Origin: Loktanella sp. 5RATIMAR09
GTDB lineage: Bacteria; Pseudomonadota; Alphaproteobacteria; Rhodobacterales; Rhodobacteraceae
NCBI RefSeq assembly: GCF_001419985.1
Contig: NZ_LJAL01000002.1
Coordinates: forward strand, 186,001 to 250,000
Direction: 5' to 3'
Length of the DNA: 64,000 nt
Below the pieces are notes generated by a model. That model saw nothing but the letters and a program-made list of their open reading frames with translations. It was not told the origin of the DNA and made no database searches. How positions within the stretch are numbered: the stretch's first letter is position 1; every line of letters begins with the position of its first letter. The position numbers and the translations under genes are program-made. This document shows, piece after piece, positions 26,604 to 33,948 of the stretch.

Positions 26604-27319
26604 GCTGCCTGTCCTTGTCTTGTCGCTTTGCCATTGTCGAAATGGATACCACATTCGGTCTTGTCGCTGCCCCGCCAACGGCCGGCACGCGGGTCTTCGT
26701 GGTCGCTTACACGGGTGGTGCAGGGCATGCAGCCGATAGAAGGGTAGCCCTTGGCAACCAGCGGATGACGCGGAAGGTTCTTCGCCGTGATATAGGCGTT
26801 CAGGTCAGCAGCATTCCAACGGACAAGCGGGTTGATCTTGATCTTGCGGTCGTCCTTTTCAAACAGTGGCAATGTCGCACGGCTGCCACCCTGAAACTGT
26901 TTGCGGCCTGTGATCCAGCCGTCAAATCCTTCGAGCGCTTCGGCCAAAGGGCGGGTCTTGCGCAGATCACAGCAGGCGTTTTTGTCGGCCTGATGCAACA
27001 GACCGTCCACGTCTTCGGTCAGGACTGCATTCCGGTTGGGCGTGATCACCCGCACATCGCGCAGGCCCAAATGATCCGCGACCTCTTTTTGATAGGCCAG
27101 CGTTTCCGCGAACAGCATCTCGGTGTCGAGGAAAATGACCGGCGCGTCCTTGTCGATCTCGGACAGCATATGCAAAAGCACGACACTTTCGGCCCCGAAG
27201 GAAGACACAAGTGCGACTTTGCCAAGTTCCACATCATCCAGCGCGTGGCGCAGCACAGTTTGCGCATCACTTTTGCGGTGCAGAATATTGCGGCGTTCAA
27301 CGAGTTCTTTAAGCGGCAT
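26600..27319 (-). CDS. cysH: Adenylyl-sulfate (APS) reductase, thioredoxin-dependent
   Basis: 239 residues from ATG at 27319. The phosphate-binding loop is in SSFGAESVVLLHML, and two Cys pairs NACCDLRK and GCMPCTTRV indicate a [4Fe-4S] cluster, the mark of the APS-reducing rather than the PAPS-reducing class. Its ATG lies 11 bp inside the end of cysI, and it overlaps the DUF934 start, so the three are coupled. It makes sulfite for the reductase encoded before it. Confidence 0.93.
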   Translation of the reverse strand: MPLKELVERRNILHRKSDAQTVLRHALDDVELGKVALVSSFGAESVVLLHMLSEIDKDAPVIFLDTEMLFAETLAYQKEVADHLGLRDVRVITPNRNAVLTEDVDGLLHQADKNACCDLRKTRPLAEALEGFDGWITGRKQFQGGSRATLPLFEKDDRKIKINPLVRWNAADLNAYITAKNLPRHPLVAKGYPSIGCMPCTTRVSDHEDPRAGRWRGSDKTECGIHFDNGKATRQGQAA

Positions 27320-28979
27320 TTGCTTTGTCCTCTCGTGGGTAGAGAATGGCTTTGAAGGGCTCCATGCCCAGACGGCGGTAAGCCTGTAGGAAAGTTTCAT
27401 CGGCGTCTTGGCGCAGCGACAGATAGCCCGTCACTAGGCGTTCGATGGCAGGTACAATTTCATCTGCGGAAAAACCGGGGCCAGCACGTTCGCCAATCGT
27501 GGTGGTCTCGGTCCCGTCGCCGCCCAGCGTGATCTGGTAGTTTTCCACGCCCGCACGGTCGAGGCCAAGGATACCGATATGGCCCACATGGTGGTGCCCG
27601 CAGGCGTTGATGCAGCCCGAAATCTTGATCTTGAGCTGGCCGATCTCATGCTCGATCTTGAGCTCATCAAAACGGGTCGCGATTTCCTGCGCAATGGGGA
27701 TCGACCGTGCCGTCGCCAGCGCGCAATAGTCCATGCCGGGGCAGGCGATGATATCGGACGCAAGGCCGATATTGGCCGTCGCCAGATCCGCCTCGCGGAG
27801 TGCCGCATAGACCGCAGGCAGGTCGGATTTGTGCACGTGGGGCAGGATGACGTTCTGCTCGTGGCTGATGCGCAGTTCACCATGACCATATTGCTCGGCC
27901 AGATCGGCCATGACGCGCATCTGGTCAGATGTCGCATCGCCCGGTGTGGCGCCGTGTTTCTTGATGCTGATCGACACGATGGCATAGCCCTCGGCCTTGT
28001 GCGCCGACAGGTTCGTGTCGCTCCATGACCGGAAGGCGGGGTTTGCAAGGCGCGCGGCCTCGTACCCGTCGGTGGGTTTCGTCACAAAAGCGGGTGGTGC
28101 AAAGGCAGCTTCGATCTCGGCCAGCAATGCTTGGTCGTGGCCAGTGAAACCGTCGCGGATATCCGCAAAGCGCGCTTCGACCAGCTCTTGCATCTTCTCC
28201 AGCCCGTTTTCATGGACGGTGATCTTGATGCGCGCTTTGTATTTGTTGTCGCGACGGCCCAGCAGGTTGTAGACGCTGACGATCGCCTCGCAATACGGCA
28301 GCAGATCGGCCTTGGGCAGGAACGCCCGCAGCACCTTGCCCACCATCGGCGTGCGGCCAAGGCCACCACCGACGATCACTTCGAAACCCGGCTCGCCTGC
28401 GTCATTGCGCACCATGCGCAGGCCAATATCGTGGGCTTTGGTGACGGCACGGTCATGCGCTGCACCCGTCACGGCGATCTTGAACTTGCGCGGCAGGAAC
28501 TGGAATTCGGGGTGATCTGTAGACCACTGGCGCAGCAGTTCGGCAATGGCGCGGGGATCTTCGATTTCATCTGCGGCAGCACCGGCGAAATGGTCGGCGG
28601 TCACGTTGCGGATCGTATTGCCAGAGGTCTGGATGGCATGCATGCCGACATCGGCCAATGCGTCCAGCATATCCGGCACGTCGCGCAGTTTTGGCCAGTT
28701 GTACTGGATGTTCTGACGGGTGGTGAAGTGGCCATAGCCTTTGTCCCAGCGGTCCGCGATGTAGGCAAGCTGGCGCATCTGGGCAGGGTTCAGCGTGCCA
28801 TAGGGCACCGCAACCCGCAGCATATAGGCGTGCAATTGCAGATAAAGACCGTTCATCAGGCGCAGTGGCTTGAATTCGTCCTCGGTCAGCGATCCGTCAA
28901 TGCGGCGCGCGACCTGGCCGCGGAATTGGGCGACGCGGGTGCGCACGAAGGCCTCATCGAAATCGGTGTAAGTGTACAT
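27309..28979 (-). CDS. cysI: Nitrite/sulfite reductase, siroheme and [4Fe-4S] hemoprotein
   Basis: 556 residues from ATG at 28979 (MYTYTDFDEAFVRTRVAQ); the longer frame to 29030 reads through the palindromic repeat and is rejected. Duplicated ferredoxin-like and siroheme domains are seen; the cluster/siroheme ligands are in ACPGMDYCALA and GCINACGHHHVGH. Neighbouring cysG, cysH and DUF934 favour sulfite as substrate. The reductase lacks a fused or adjacent flavoprotein, so ferredoxin is the likely donor. A 74-bp palindromic element lies between it and the DUF2849 gene. Confidence 0.93.
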   Translation of the reverse strand: MYTYTDFDEAFVRTRVAQFRGQVARRIDGSLTEDEFKPLRLMNGLYLQLHAYMLRVAVPYGTLNPAQMRQLAYIADRWDKGYGHFTTRQNIQYNWPKLRDVPDMLDALADVGMHAIQTSGNTIRNVTADHFAGAAADEIEDPRAIAELLRQWSTDHPEFQFLPRKFKIAVTGAAHDRAVTKAHDIGLRMVRNDAGEPGFEVIVGGGLGRTPMVGKVLRAFLPKADLLPYCEAIVSVYNLLGRRDNKYKARIKITVHENGLEKMQELVEARFADIRDGFTGHDQALLAEIEAAFAPPAFVTKPTDGYEAARLANPAFRSWSDTNLSAHKAEGYAIVSISIKKHGATPGDATSDQMRVMADLAEQYGHGELRISHEQNVILPHVHKSDLPAVYAALREADLATANIGLASDIIACPGMDYCALATARSIPIAQEIATRFDELKIEHEIGQLKIKISGCINACGHHHVGHIGILGLDRAGVENYQITLGGDGTETTTIGERAGPGFSADEIVPAIERLVTGYLSLRQDADETFLQAYRRLGMEPFKAILYPREDKANAA

Positions 28980-28994
28980 TGTTCTTTGTCCTGT

Positions 28995-29068
28995 CGCAGT
29001 CCTGGGCGTGATCCGGGACCTCTGTTTCAAGGGTAAGGGTGAGGTCCCGGATCAGGTCCGGGACTGCG
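28995..29068. repeat. Large inverted repeat between DUF2849 and cysI
   Basis: Inner arms GATCCGGGACCTC (29010-29022) and GAGGTCCCGGATC (29041-29053) are a perfect 13-bp inverted repeat; outer arms CGCAGTCC (28995-29002) and GGACTGCG (29061-29068) add a perfect eight. It lies inside the cys operon and its right arm encodes the last codons and stop of the DUF2849 protein. A folded mRNA could set the ratio between cysG and cysI expression. It may also be a copy of a dispersed genomic palindrome. Confidence 0.8.
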
Positions 29069-29363
29069 TTTCAGCCTGTTTGCCGTGGTTGTAGTTCGAC
29101 GGGCCGCGCGTGCGGAATGCTTCGCGGAAATGCGTGGGCTCGGGGCCTTTGGCACCCGCCGTGGCCTCTGCCAGATAGGCACCGGCAATCTCATGCTTGC
29201 GCGCCTGCGCTTCCAGCAGGCGGATATCGGCGTGGGCCTCGTCGGTGATATACTCGGCCTCGCGGATATCGCGGGTCCATGTGTCGGCCTCTGTCAGCCA
29301 AACGGCGTCGCCTTCCAAAAGGGCATTCGCGGTCACAACCTTGGGTGTAAAAGAGCGGGGCAT
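29052..29363 (-). CDS. DUF2849 protein
   Basis: 103 residues, starting MPRSFTPKVVTANALLEGDAVW. The pattern of TANxLxxGxVVxL then W and two charged helices with EAQARKHEIAGAYL is DUF2849, which is almost always encoded next to cysG and cysI. A role in assimilatory sulfate metabolism is inferred from context only. Its start codon overlaps the last base of cysG. The last residues (AETQSRT) come from the palindromic element. Confidence 0.88.
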   Translation of the reverse strand: MPRSFTPKVVTANALLEGDAVWLTEADTWTRDIREAEYITDEAHADIRLLEAQARKHEIAGAYLAEATAGAKGPEPTHFREAFRTRGPSNYNHGKQAETQSRT

Positions 29364-30754
29364 TATGCAAATTCCTTGAGTTGGCGGGCGCTCGATTGCG
29401 CGTCGCGCGGGGCAAGCCCGTAGAATGTGATGGCGGGGCCTTTGAGGCCTGCTTGGGTCAATGTCGGTTCAAGTTCTGCCAGTGTGGTCGCTATGATCTG
29501 TTGATTGGCGCGGCTGACGTTTTCGATGATCGTCACAGGCGTCGCCGGATCAGCGCCATGCATCAGCAACCGGCCTTGGATAAAGCGCGCCGATTTCTTG
29601 CCCATATAGATCGCGGCAACCTCACCTGGGGCGGCGAGTGCCTTCCAGTCATGATCGGCATAGCCTTTGGTGTCATGCCCTGTGATCAGGCGCACAGCGG
29701 AATTGCGGCCCCGTTTCGTCAGGCTTTGACCGATGTTCGCCACAGCAGCAGAGGCGGCGGTAATGCCGGGTATGATGGTATAGGGAATGTTGTGTGCTTC
29801 AATCGCTGCGATCTCTTCGTCCAAGCGGCCAAAGACCGTGGGGTCGCCCGCCTTCAGGCGCACAACATGATGCCCGTCCAGCGCATGCTGCACGATCAGC
29901 GCGTCAATGTTGGATTGCGCCATCGCGCGGCCAAAGCCCTCTTTGCCTGCGTCGATGATAATCGCTTCGCGGCGGGCCAGTTCCAGTATCTCGGCCGTCA
30001 CCAACCGATCATGAATAACAACATCGGCCTTATCCAGCGCATTGCGGGCTTTGAGTGTCAGCAGCTCGGGATCACCCGGGCCTGCGCCGACAAGATCGAC
30101 GGAACCGGATTTCCGTTCCTGCATGATGTGGCTGTCCAGAAGGCTTTCCAGCGCAGGGACAACCGCCTGTTCACCTGCATCTGCCAGTGCTTTGGGGCCT
30201 GTGCCAAAGTAAAAGGCCGACCAGAAGTCACGGCGCTTGCGCCCCATCGGCAAAACGTCAACCGCATGGCGGAAGGTCTTGCCGATCCGCGCAAGCACAC
30301 CCAGCGATGTGGGTAGCCGTGCTTCCAGATCGGCTTTGATCGCGCGCGCAAGAACAGGGGCGGCACCCTCTGTCCCGATTGCGATTGTCACCGGATCACG
30401 GTCAACAATGGCTGGGGTGATAAACTGGCTGTCGGCAAGGTTATCGACGACATTAACCAACGCACCCTCGGCATGGGCAATTGCGGCCACGCGGGCGTCC
30501 TCGGCGTCATCCTCATTGGCGCCGTAGAAGAGGGCGGCGCAAAGCGCGTCACCCGGTTCCATTGCGCGTTCAATGATCCGCAACTTGCCCTGATCGGCCC
30601 ATTTGCGGATATCAGGTGCGATCTCGGCGGCGATCACGGTCAGATGCGCTTCGGTCTTCATCAGCAGGCGCAGCTTGGCCATGGCGGCATCGCCACCGCC
30701 CGACAGAACGATACGGCGGCCTTCGACGGCAAGGAAGATCGGAAAGTGCTTCAT
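29363..30754 (-). CDS. cysG: Siroheme synthase
   Basis: 463 residues from ATG at 30754 (MKHFPIFLAVEGRRIVLSGGG); the frame upstream to 30832 is not conserved. The N-terminal half is precorrin-2 dehydrogenase/ferrochelatase, with a GGG nucleotide-binding turn at about residues 18-22. The C-terminal half is uroporphyrinogen III methyltransferase, starting VDLVGAGPGDPELLTLKA with KAGDPTVFGR later. It makes the siroheme needed by CysI. It opens the operon, divergent from the Lrp-type gene, and a GAAC palindrome lies 31-43 bp upstream of its start. Confidence 0.94.
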   Translation of the reverse strand: MKHFPIFLAVEGRRIVLSGGGDAAMAKLRLLMKTEAHLTVIAAEIAPDIRKWADQGKLRIIERAMEPGDALCAALFYGANEDDAEDARVAAIAHAEGALVNVVDNLADSQFITPAIVDRDPVTIAIGTEGAAPVLARAIKADLEARLPTSLGVLARIGKTFRHAVDVLPMGRKRRDFWSAFYFGTGPKALADAGEQAVVPALESLLDSHIMQERKSGSVDLVGAGPGDPELLTLKARNALDKADVVIHDRLVTAEILELARREAIIIDAGKEGFGRAMAQSNIDALIVQHALDGHHVVRLKAGDPTVFGRLDEEIAAIEAHNIPYTIIPGITAASAAVANIGQSLTKRGRNSAVRLITGHDTKGYADHDWKALAAPGEVAAIYMGKKSARFIQGRLLMHGADPATPVTIIENVSRANQQIIATTLAELEPTLTQAGLKGPAITFYGLAPRDAQSSARQLKEFA

Positions 30755-30784
30755 GGCAAACCTCAAATTTCTTATCTTCAATAT

Positions 30785-30797
30785 AGAACATCGTTCT
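30785..30797. promoter_or_regulatory. Palindromic operator candidate 1 (AGAAC-ATC-GTTCT)
   Basis: A perfect 13-bp inverted repeat in the cysG/Lrp-type divergent promoter region. Its core GAACATCGTTC is identical to the site at 31353-31363. On the minus strand it overlaps a TATATT that could be the cysG -10 box. Confidence 0.6.
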
Positions 30798-30826
30798 GCT
30801 ATTTGCCTCCCCATGCGGCGAGTTAA

Positions 30827-30868
30827 GGACATATGTTCTTCCTTGCCGCGAATTTGGACTGTATGTCC
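30827..30868. promoter_or_regulatory. Two degenerate palindromes before the Lrp-type gene
   Basis: GGACATATGTTC at 30827-30838 and GGAC-N5-GTCC at 30856-30868 lie 22-63 bp before the regulator ATG. They have the GAAC/GGAC half-site spacing of the three perfect palindromes and could be weaker sites for the same protein. A site of the first type, inverted GAACATTTGTCC, also lies at 33756-33767 next to the P450 start. Confidence 0.35.
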
Positions 30869-30889
30869 TGTGTTTGGGAGAATTCGAGA

Positions 30890-31351
30890 ATGTCAGTACG
30901 CATTGACGCCACAGACAAGAAGATTTTAGCGGCGCTTCAGGCGGATGCGGCGCAATCTCTGGACGATATTGCCAAGGCTGTGGGGTCTTCCAAGACACCT
31001 GTGTGGAATCGCATTCGCAAATTGCGAGAGGCGGGTGTGATCGGCCAGCACACGGTTTTGCTCGATGCCGAGGCGCTGGGGTTCGAGGCCTGTTTCTTTG
31101 TCCTGATCCGCACATCAGAGCATGACGCAGAATGGCAGGGTCGGTTTCTCAGGGCACTCAAGTCACGGCCTGAAGTGCAAGAGGCGCACCGCCTGGCGGG
31201 TGATATTGACTATATTTTGAAGGTGCGCGTACGCAATGCGCGGGCCTATGATACGTTTTATCAAGCCCTGATTTCCGAGGTGAAAGTGCATAATGTGACA
31301 GCACTTTTGTCGATGGAAGAGATTAAATCGACTGTCGCTTTGCCACTGTAA
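30890..31351 (+). CDS. Lrp/AsnC-family transcriptional regulator
   Basis: 153 residues from ATG at 30890 (MSVRIDATDKKILAAL). The winged helix-turn-helix is residues 8-58, with DDIAKAVGSSKTPVWNRIRKLREAG as recognition segment. The C-terminal RAM domain follows, with residues TSEHDAEWQGRFLRALKSRPEVQEAHRLAGDIDYILKV split over two strands and a helix. Divergent from cysG; palindromic sites sit at both ends of the gene. It probably controls the cys operon and perhaps itself and the next gene; the effector is unknown. Confidence 0.93.
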   Translation: MSVRIDATDKKILAALQADAAQSLDDIAKAVGSSKTPVWNRIRKLREAGVIGQHTVLLDAEALGFEACFFVLIRTSEHDAEWQGRFLRALKSRPEVQEAHRLAGDIDYILKVRVRNARAYDTFYQALISEVKVHNVTALLSMEEIKSTVALPL

Positions 31352-31364
31352 TGAACATCGTTCA
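31352..31364. promoter_or_regulatory. Palindromic operator candidate 2 (TGAAC-ATC-GTTCA)
   Basis: A perfect 13-bp inverted repeat that starts one base after the regulator stop codon and ends ten bases before the -35 box of the promoter at 31374. Core identical to candidate 1. Confidence 0.6.
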
Positions 31365-31373
31365 AGAAATTTG

Positions 31374-31402
31374 TTGACGCCCCCATTCTGCCTCGCTAAA
31401 TA
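31374..31402 (+). promoter_or_regulatory. Promoter of the lipoprotein-DUF2145 pair
   Basis: TTGACG (31374-31379), a 17-bp spacer and TAAATA (31397-31402). The -35 box fits sigma-70 well and the -10 box is moderate. The perfect palindromes at 31352-31364 and 31404-31418 flank it, a layout suited to repression or looping. Confidence 0.5.
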
Positions 31403-31403
31403 A

Positions 31404-31418
31404 ATGAACAATGTTCAT
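31404..31418. promoter_or_regulatory. Palindromic operator candidate 3 (ATGAAC-AAT-GTTCAT)
   Basis: A perfect 15-bp inverted repeat just downstream of the predicted -10 box and 15 bp before the lipoprotein ATG. A repressor here would block transcription start. Centre spacing to candidate 2 is 53 bp, about five helical turns, so both lie on one face of the DNA. Confidence 0.6.
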
Positions 31419-31433
31419 ATTTGGAGAGACATC

Positions 31434-31769
31434 ATGCAGACGATCAAGATCACGGTCACCCTGGCAACGCTTGCTTTGGCAGCGGCCTGTGCCGCACCCA
31501 GCACCCAACATACCGCCCAATCAGCCAACCACAGCGCGCAAGCCGCAAGCCATGGTGCGGCGGCGGTAGCATCAGGTGCCGCGACTGTTTCGGCGGTGCC
31601 GATCATCGCATCCGGGGCCGCGCTTTCAGTGTCGGGCGCGGCGATCGAGAGTGTCGGGACCGCCTCTATAGCGGTGGGTGGCGAAGTGTTGGATGCTGGA
31701 TTGGGCACCTGCAAGACCGTGCAAACAGTCCCGTGCGTTGCGCCCGATGCGTTACCACGGTTGGATTAA
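31434..31769 (+). CDS. Small Ala/Ser-rich lipoprotein, hypothetical
   Basis: 111 residues from ATG at 31434; GGAGAG lies upstream. The N-terminal helix ends in the lipobox LAAAC at about residue 19, so the protein is lipidated. The rest is a low-complexity Ala/Ser/Gly/Val region with repeats (SANHSAQAASHG, ASGAA...SGAA). Two late Cys (TCKTVQTVPC) may form a disulfide. It has its own promoter between two palindromes and is followed 12 bp later by the DUF2145 gene. No function known; I find no named family. Confidence 0.7.
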   Translation: MQTIKITVTLATLALAAACAAPSTQHTAQSANHSAQAASHGAAAVASGAATVSAVPIIASGAALSVSGAAIESVGTASIAVGGEVLDAGLGTCKTVQTVPCVAPDALPRLD

Positions 31770-31781
31770 GGGGTCGCCATC

Positions 31782-32579
31782 ATGAAACGTTTTTTTGCCC
31801 TTTTGGTGGCGGCGATAACAGCCTTCACCACCCCCGCTTTCGCAGGCAGCAGTGCTGCCGGTCATCCCGTTCTACCTGCCGATGAGGTCGCTGCCTTTGC
31901 CAATCGTGTGCAACGTGATCTCGCGTCACGCGGTGCAAATGTCGCCATTGTCTCGCGGGTGGGGCGCGATCCGTCTGTCCTGCCTGATGGCATCGACTAT
32001 ACCCATGTCGCTTTTTGGGTTTATGCGCAGATCACCCGCGCAGACGGCTCAACAGGGCAGGGGTACCGCGTCTATAACCTCTACCAGCGCGAGGGTGATC
32101 TGACCCAGAGCGACCTTGTCCAGGATACGCCTGCGGATTTCTTTGCCGGTGCACATAGTCTTGACGCGGGTGTCATCATCCCAGATCCGCGCCTGCAGCG
32201 TAAACTGCTCGCGGTGATTGCCAGCCCGACCTATGCCGCCCTGCACAACGTGAATTATTCTGTGCTGGCCAATCCGCGCACGGCACAGTTTCAGAACTGT
32301 ACCGAGCACACGTTGGATGTGGTGATGGCGGCACTTTACGACACGGATGATCGCGCCAAGATCAAAGCCAATATCGCCGCCTATTTCACACCACAGCCCG
32401 TACCGATCAATGGCCTGCAACGGCTTCTGGCCCCTGCTGCATCACAGGCGCTGACCACGGTCGATCATGGCGCGCAGGTTGGTACAGCAACCTTCGGTTC
32501 CATCGCGCGGTTCATGGGCGACAATGACCTTGCGGCAGAGATCTACAGGATCACACCGACCGCGCTGACGCGGTTCTGA
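31782..32579 (+). CDS. DUF2145 periplasmic protein
   Basis: 265 residues. Residues 1-21 are a Sec signal (MKRFFALLVAAITAFTTPAFA). The mature part has VAIVSRVGRDPS, YTHVAFWVYAQ, QGYRVYNLY, and FQNCTEHTLDVVMAAL, which are hallmarks of DUF2145. The family has a papain-like (NlpC/P60-like) look: Cys-x-x-His in the QNC-TEH segment and an earlier His. Enzyme activity has not been shown to my knowledge. It is the second gene of the palindrome-controlled pair and abuts the convergent P450 gene with two bases between stops. Confidence 0.8.
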   Translation: MKRFFALLVAAITAFTTPAFAGSSAAGHPVLPADEVAAFANRVQRDLASRGANVAIVSRVGRDPSVLPDGIDYTHVAFWVYAQITRADGSTGQGYRVYNLYQREGDLTQSDLVQDTPADFFAGAHSLDAGVIIPDPRLQRKLLAVIASPTYAALHNVNYSVLANPRTAQFQNCTEHTLDVVMAALYDTDDRAKIKANIAAYFTPQPVPINGLQRLLAPAASQALTTVDHGAQVGTATFGSIARFMGDNDLAAEIYRITPTALTRF

Positions 32580-32581
32580 AC

Positions 32582-33751
32582 CTAACGGCTGGTGGACACC
32601 ATCAGCCGTTCCAGCCCGTGAAAGTGGTAGACATCACCGTAGACCGGAGCTTCGGTCAGGTGCAGGTCGGGGCAGCGTTCAAACAGCACCTCAAGGGCGA
32701 TTTGCAGTTCAAGACGGGCCAGTGGCGCGCCTACGCAGAAGTGGATGCCCCCCCCGAAACTGGTATTCTGTGCGCCTTTGCGGGCGGGATCAAAGGAATC
32801 GGCATTCGTATAGACCTGCGAATCGCGGTTCGCAGAGCCCAGCAGGCAGGCAATCTGGTCGCCGCGCTTGAAGGATTGGCCGCCCAAGGTCAGATCCTCA
32901 TAAACCCAGCGCGTGAACAGATGTAGTGGGGGGTCATAGCGGATGACTTCTTCGATCAGGGTCTCGTCGATCTCGCACAGGCCCTGTTCCAGCAGTGTCT
33001 TGGTGCCATTGCCCAGCGTATGCACCGTCGCCTCATGGCCCGCGTTCAAAAGCAGGATGCAGGTGCTGATCAATTCATCCTCGCTCAGGCGTGCGCCGTC
33101 TTCTTCGGCGGCAATCAGGGTCGAGATCAGATCATCGGCAGGTGTCTTTCGGCGAACCTGAATGTAGCTGCGCATGAAGGCGACAAAGTCATTGGTGGCG
33201 GCAACCGCGGCGGCCTCGATTTGGGGGGTGCGGCGGGCCTGATACATTGCCACCATGGCATTGGACCAGCGCAGCAGATCATCTGCGTGTTCTTCGGGCA
33301 CACCAAGAAGGCGCGCGATGATGACCACCGGTACGGGTTGGGCGTAATAGGTCAGCAAATCAAAGGGTTGATTTGGAAAGGCGTCAATCAACTCATGGCA
33401 GAGTTGGCGTATGTCAGGGCCGAGTGCGGCGACTGTCCTGCTGGTAAATGCACGCAGGACAAGGGATCGCAGACGGGTGTGGCGTGGCGGTTCAATGGCC
33501 AGCATGGAATGGGCCTCAACGTCGAAAAACGGCCTGAGATGTGAAGGAACCTCTGGTGCCAGTTCCGGTGGACATTCGCGCCCCATCCGTTTGTCCCGCA
33601 GCACGGCATGCACCATTTTATGCGACACAGCACAGGCCATTTCAAAATCGTCCCACCAGATAAAATCGCCTGTTGCGCGGGCCTGCGCATAGAACGGATA
33701 TGGGTCTTGGACAAAAGCCGGATCGGTGGGGGATTTTTGGAATTTTTGCAT
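32582..33751 (-). CDS. Cytochrome P450
   Basis: 389 residues from ATG at 33751. The I-helix is NAGHEATVHTLG, the K-helix EEVIRYDPP carries the ExxR motif, and the heme ligand Cys is in FGGGIHFCVGAPLAR. This is a soluble bacterial P450, a monooxygenase needing ferredoxin and reductase partners, none of which is adjacent. The substrate is unknown. A GAACATTTGTCC inverted element lies just before the start codon. It is divergent from the B12/SCHIC-type gene. Confidence 0.93.
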   Translation of the reverse strand: MQKFQKSPTDPAFVQDPYPFYAQARATGDFIWWDDFEMACAVSHKMVHAVLRDKRMGRECPPELAPEVPSHLRPFFDVEAHSMLAIEPPRHTRLRSLVLRAFTSRTVAALGPDIRQLCHELIDAFPNQPFDLLTYYAQPVPVVIIARLLGVPEEHADDLLRWSNAMVAMYQARRTPQIEAAAVAATNDFVAFMRSYIQVRRKTPADDLISTLIAAEEDGARLSEDELISTCILLLNAGHEATVHTLGNGTKTLLEQGLCEIDETLIEEVIRYDPPLHLFTRWVYEDLTLGGQSFKRGDQIACLLGSANRDSQVYTNADSFDPARKGAQNTSFGGGIHFCVGAPLARLELQIALEVLFERCPDLHLTEAPVYGDVYHFHGLERLMVSTSR

Positions 33752-33948
33752 GTCAGAACATTTGTCCGACCGTTCAGTGGATTGCAAGCGACTGCGCGAC
33801 CCATACACAAATTGCTGCAGCTGCGCCGCGACGTTCTGACGCGCTCGTTGCCCGGTTTTCCTATGTTAAGCTGCATGCAGTTGGATACAAATAGTCGTCG
33901 GGAACAGATGACATTGTGAATTCCGTAGCCAACAAGGGAGGGACGTTC

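Noticed and set aside
28980..29030. N-terminal extension of cysI
   Set aside because: The extra residues come from the palindromic element and do not match the family; ATG at 28979 gives the conserved MYTYTDFDEAF start.
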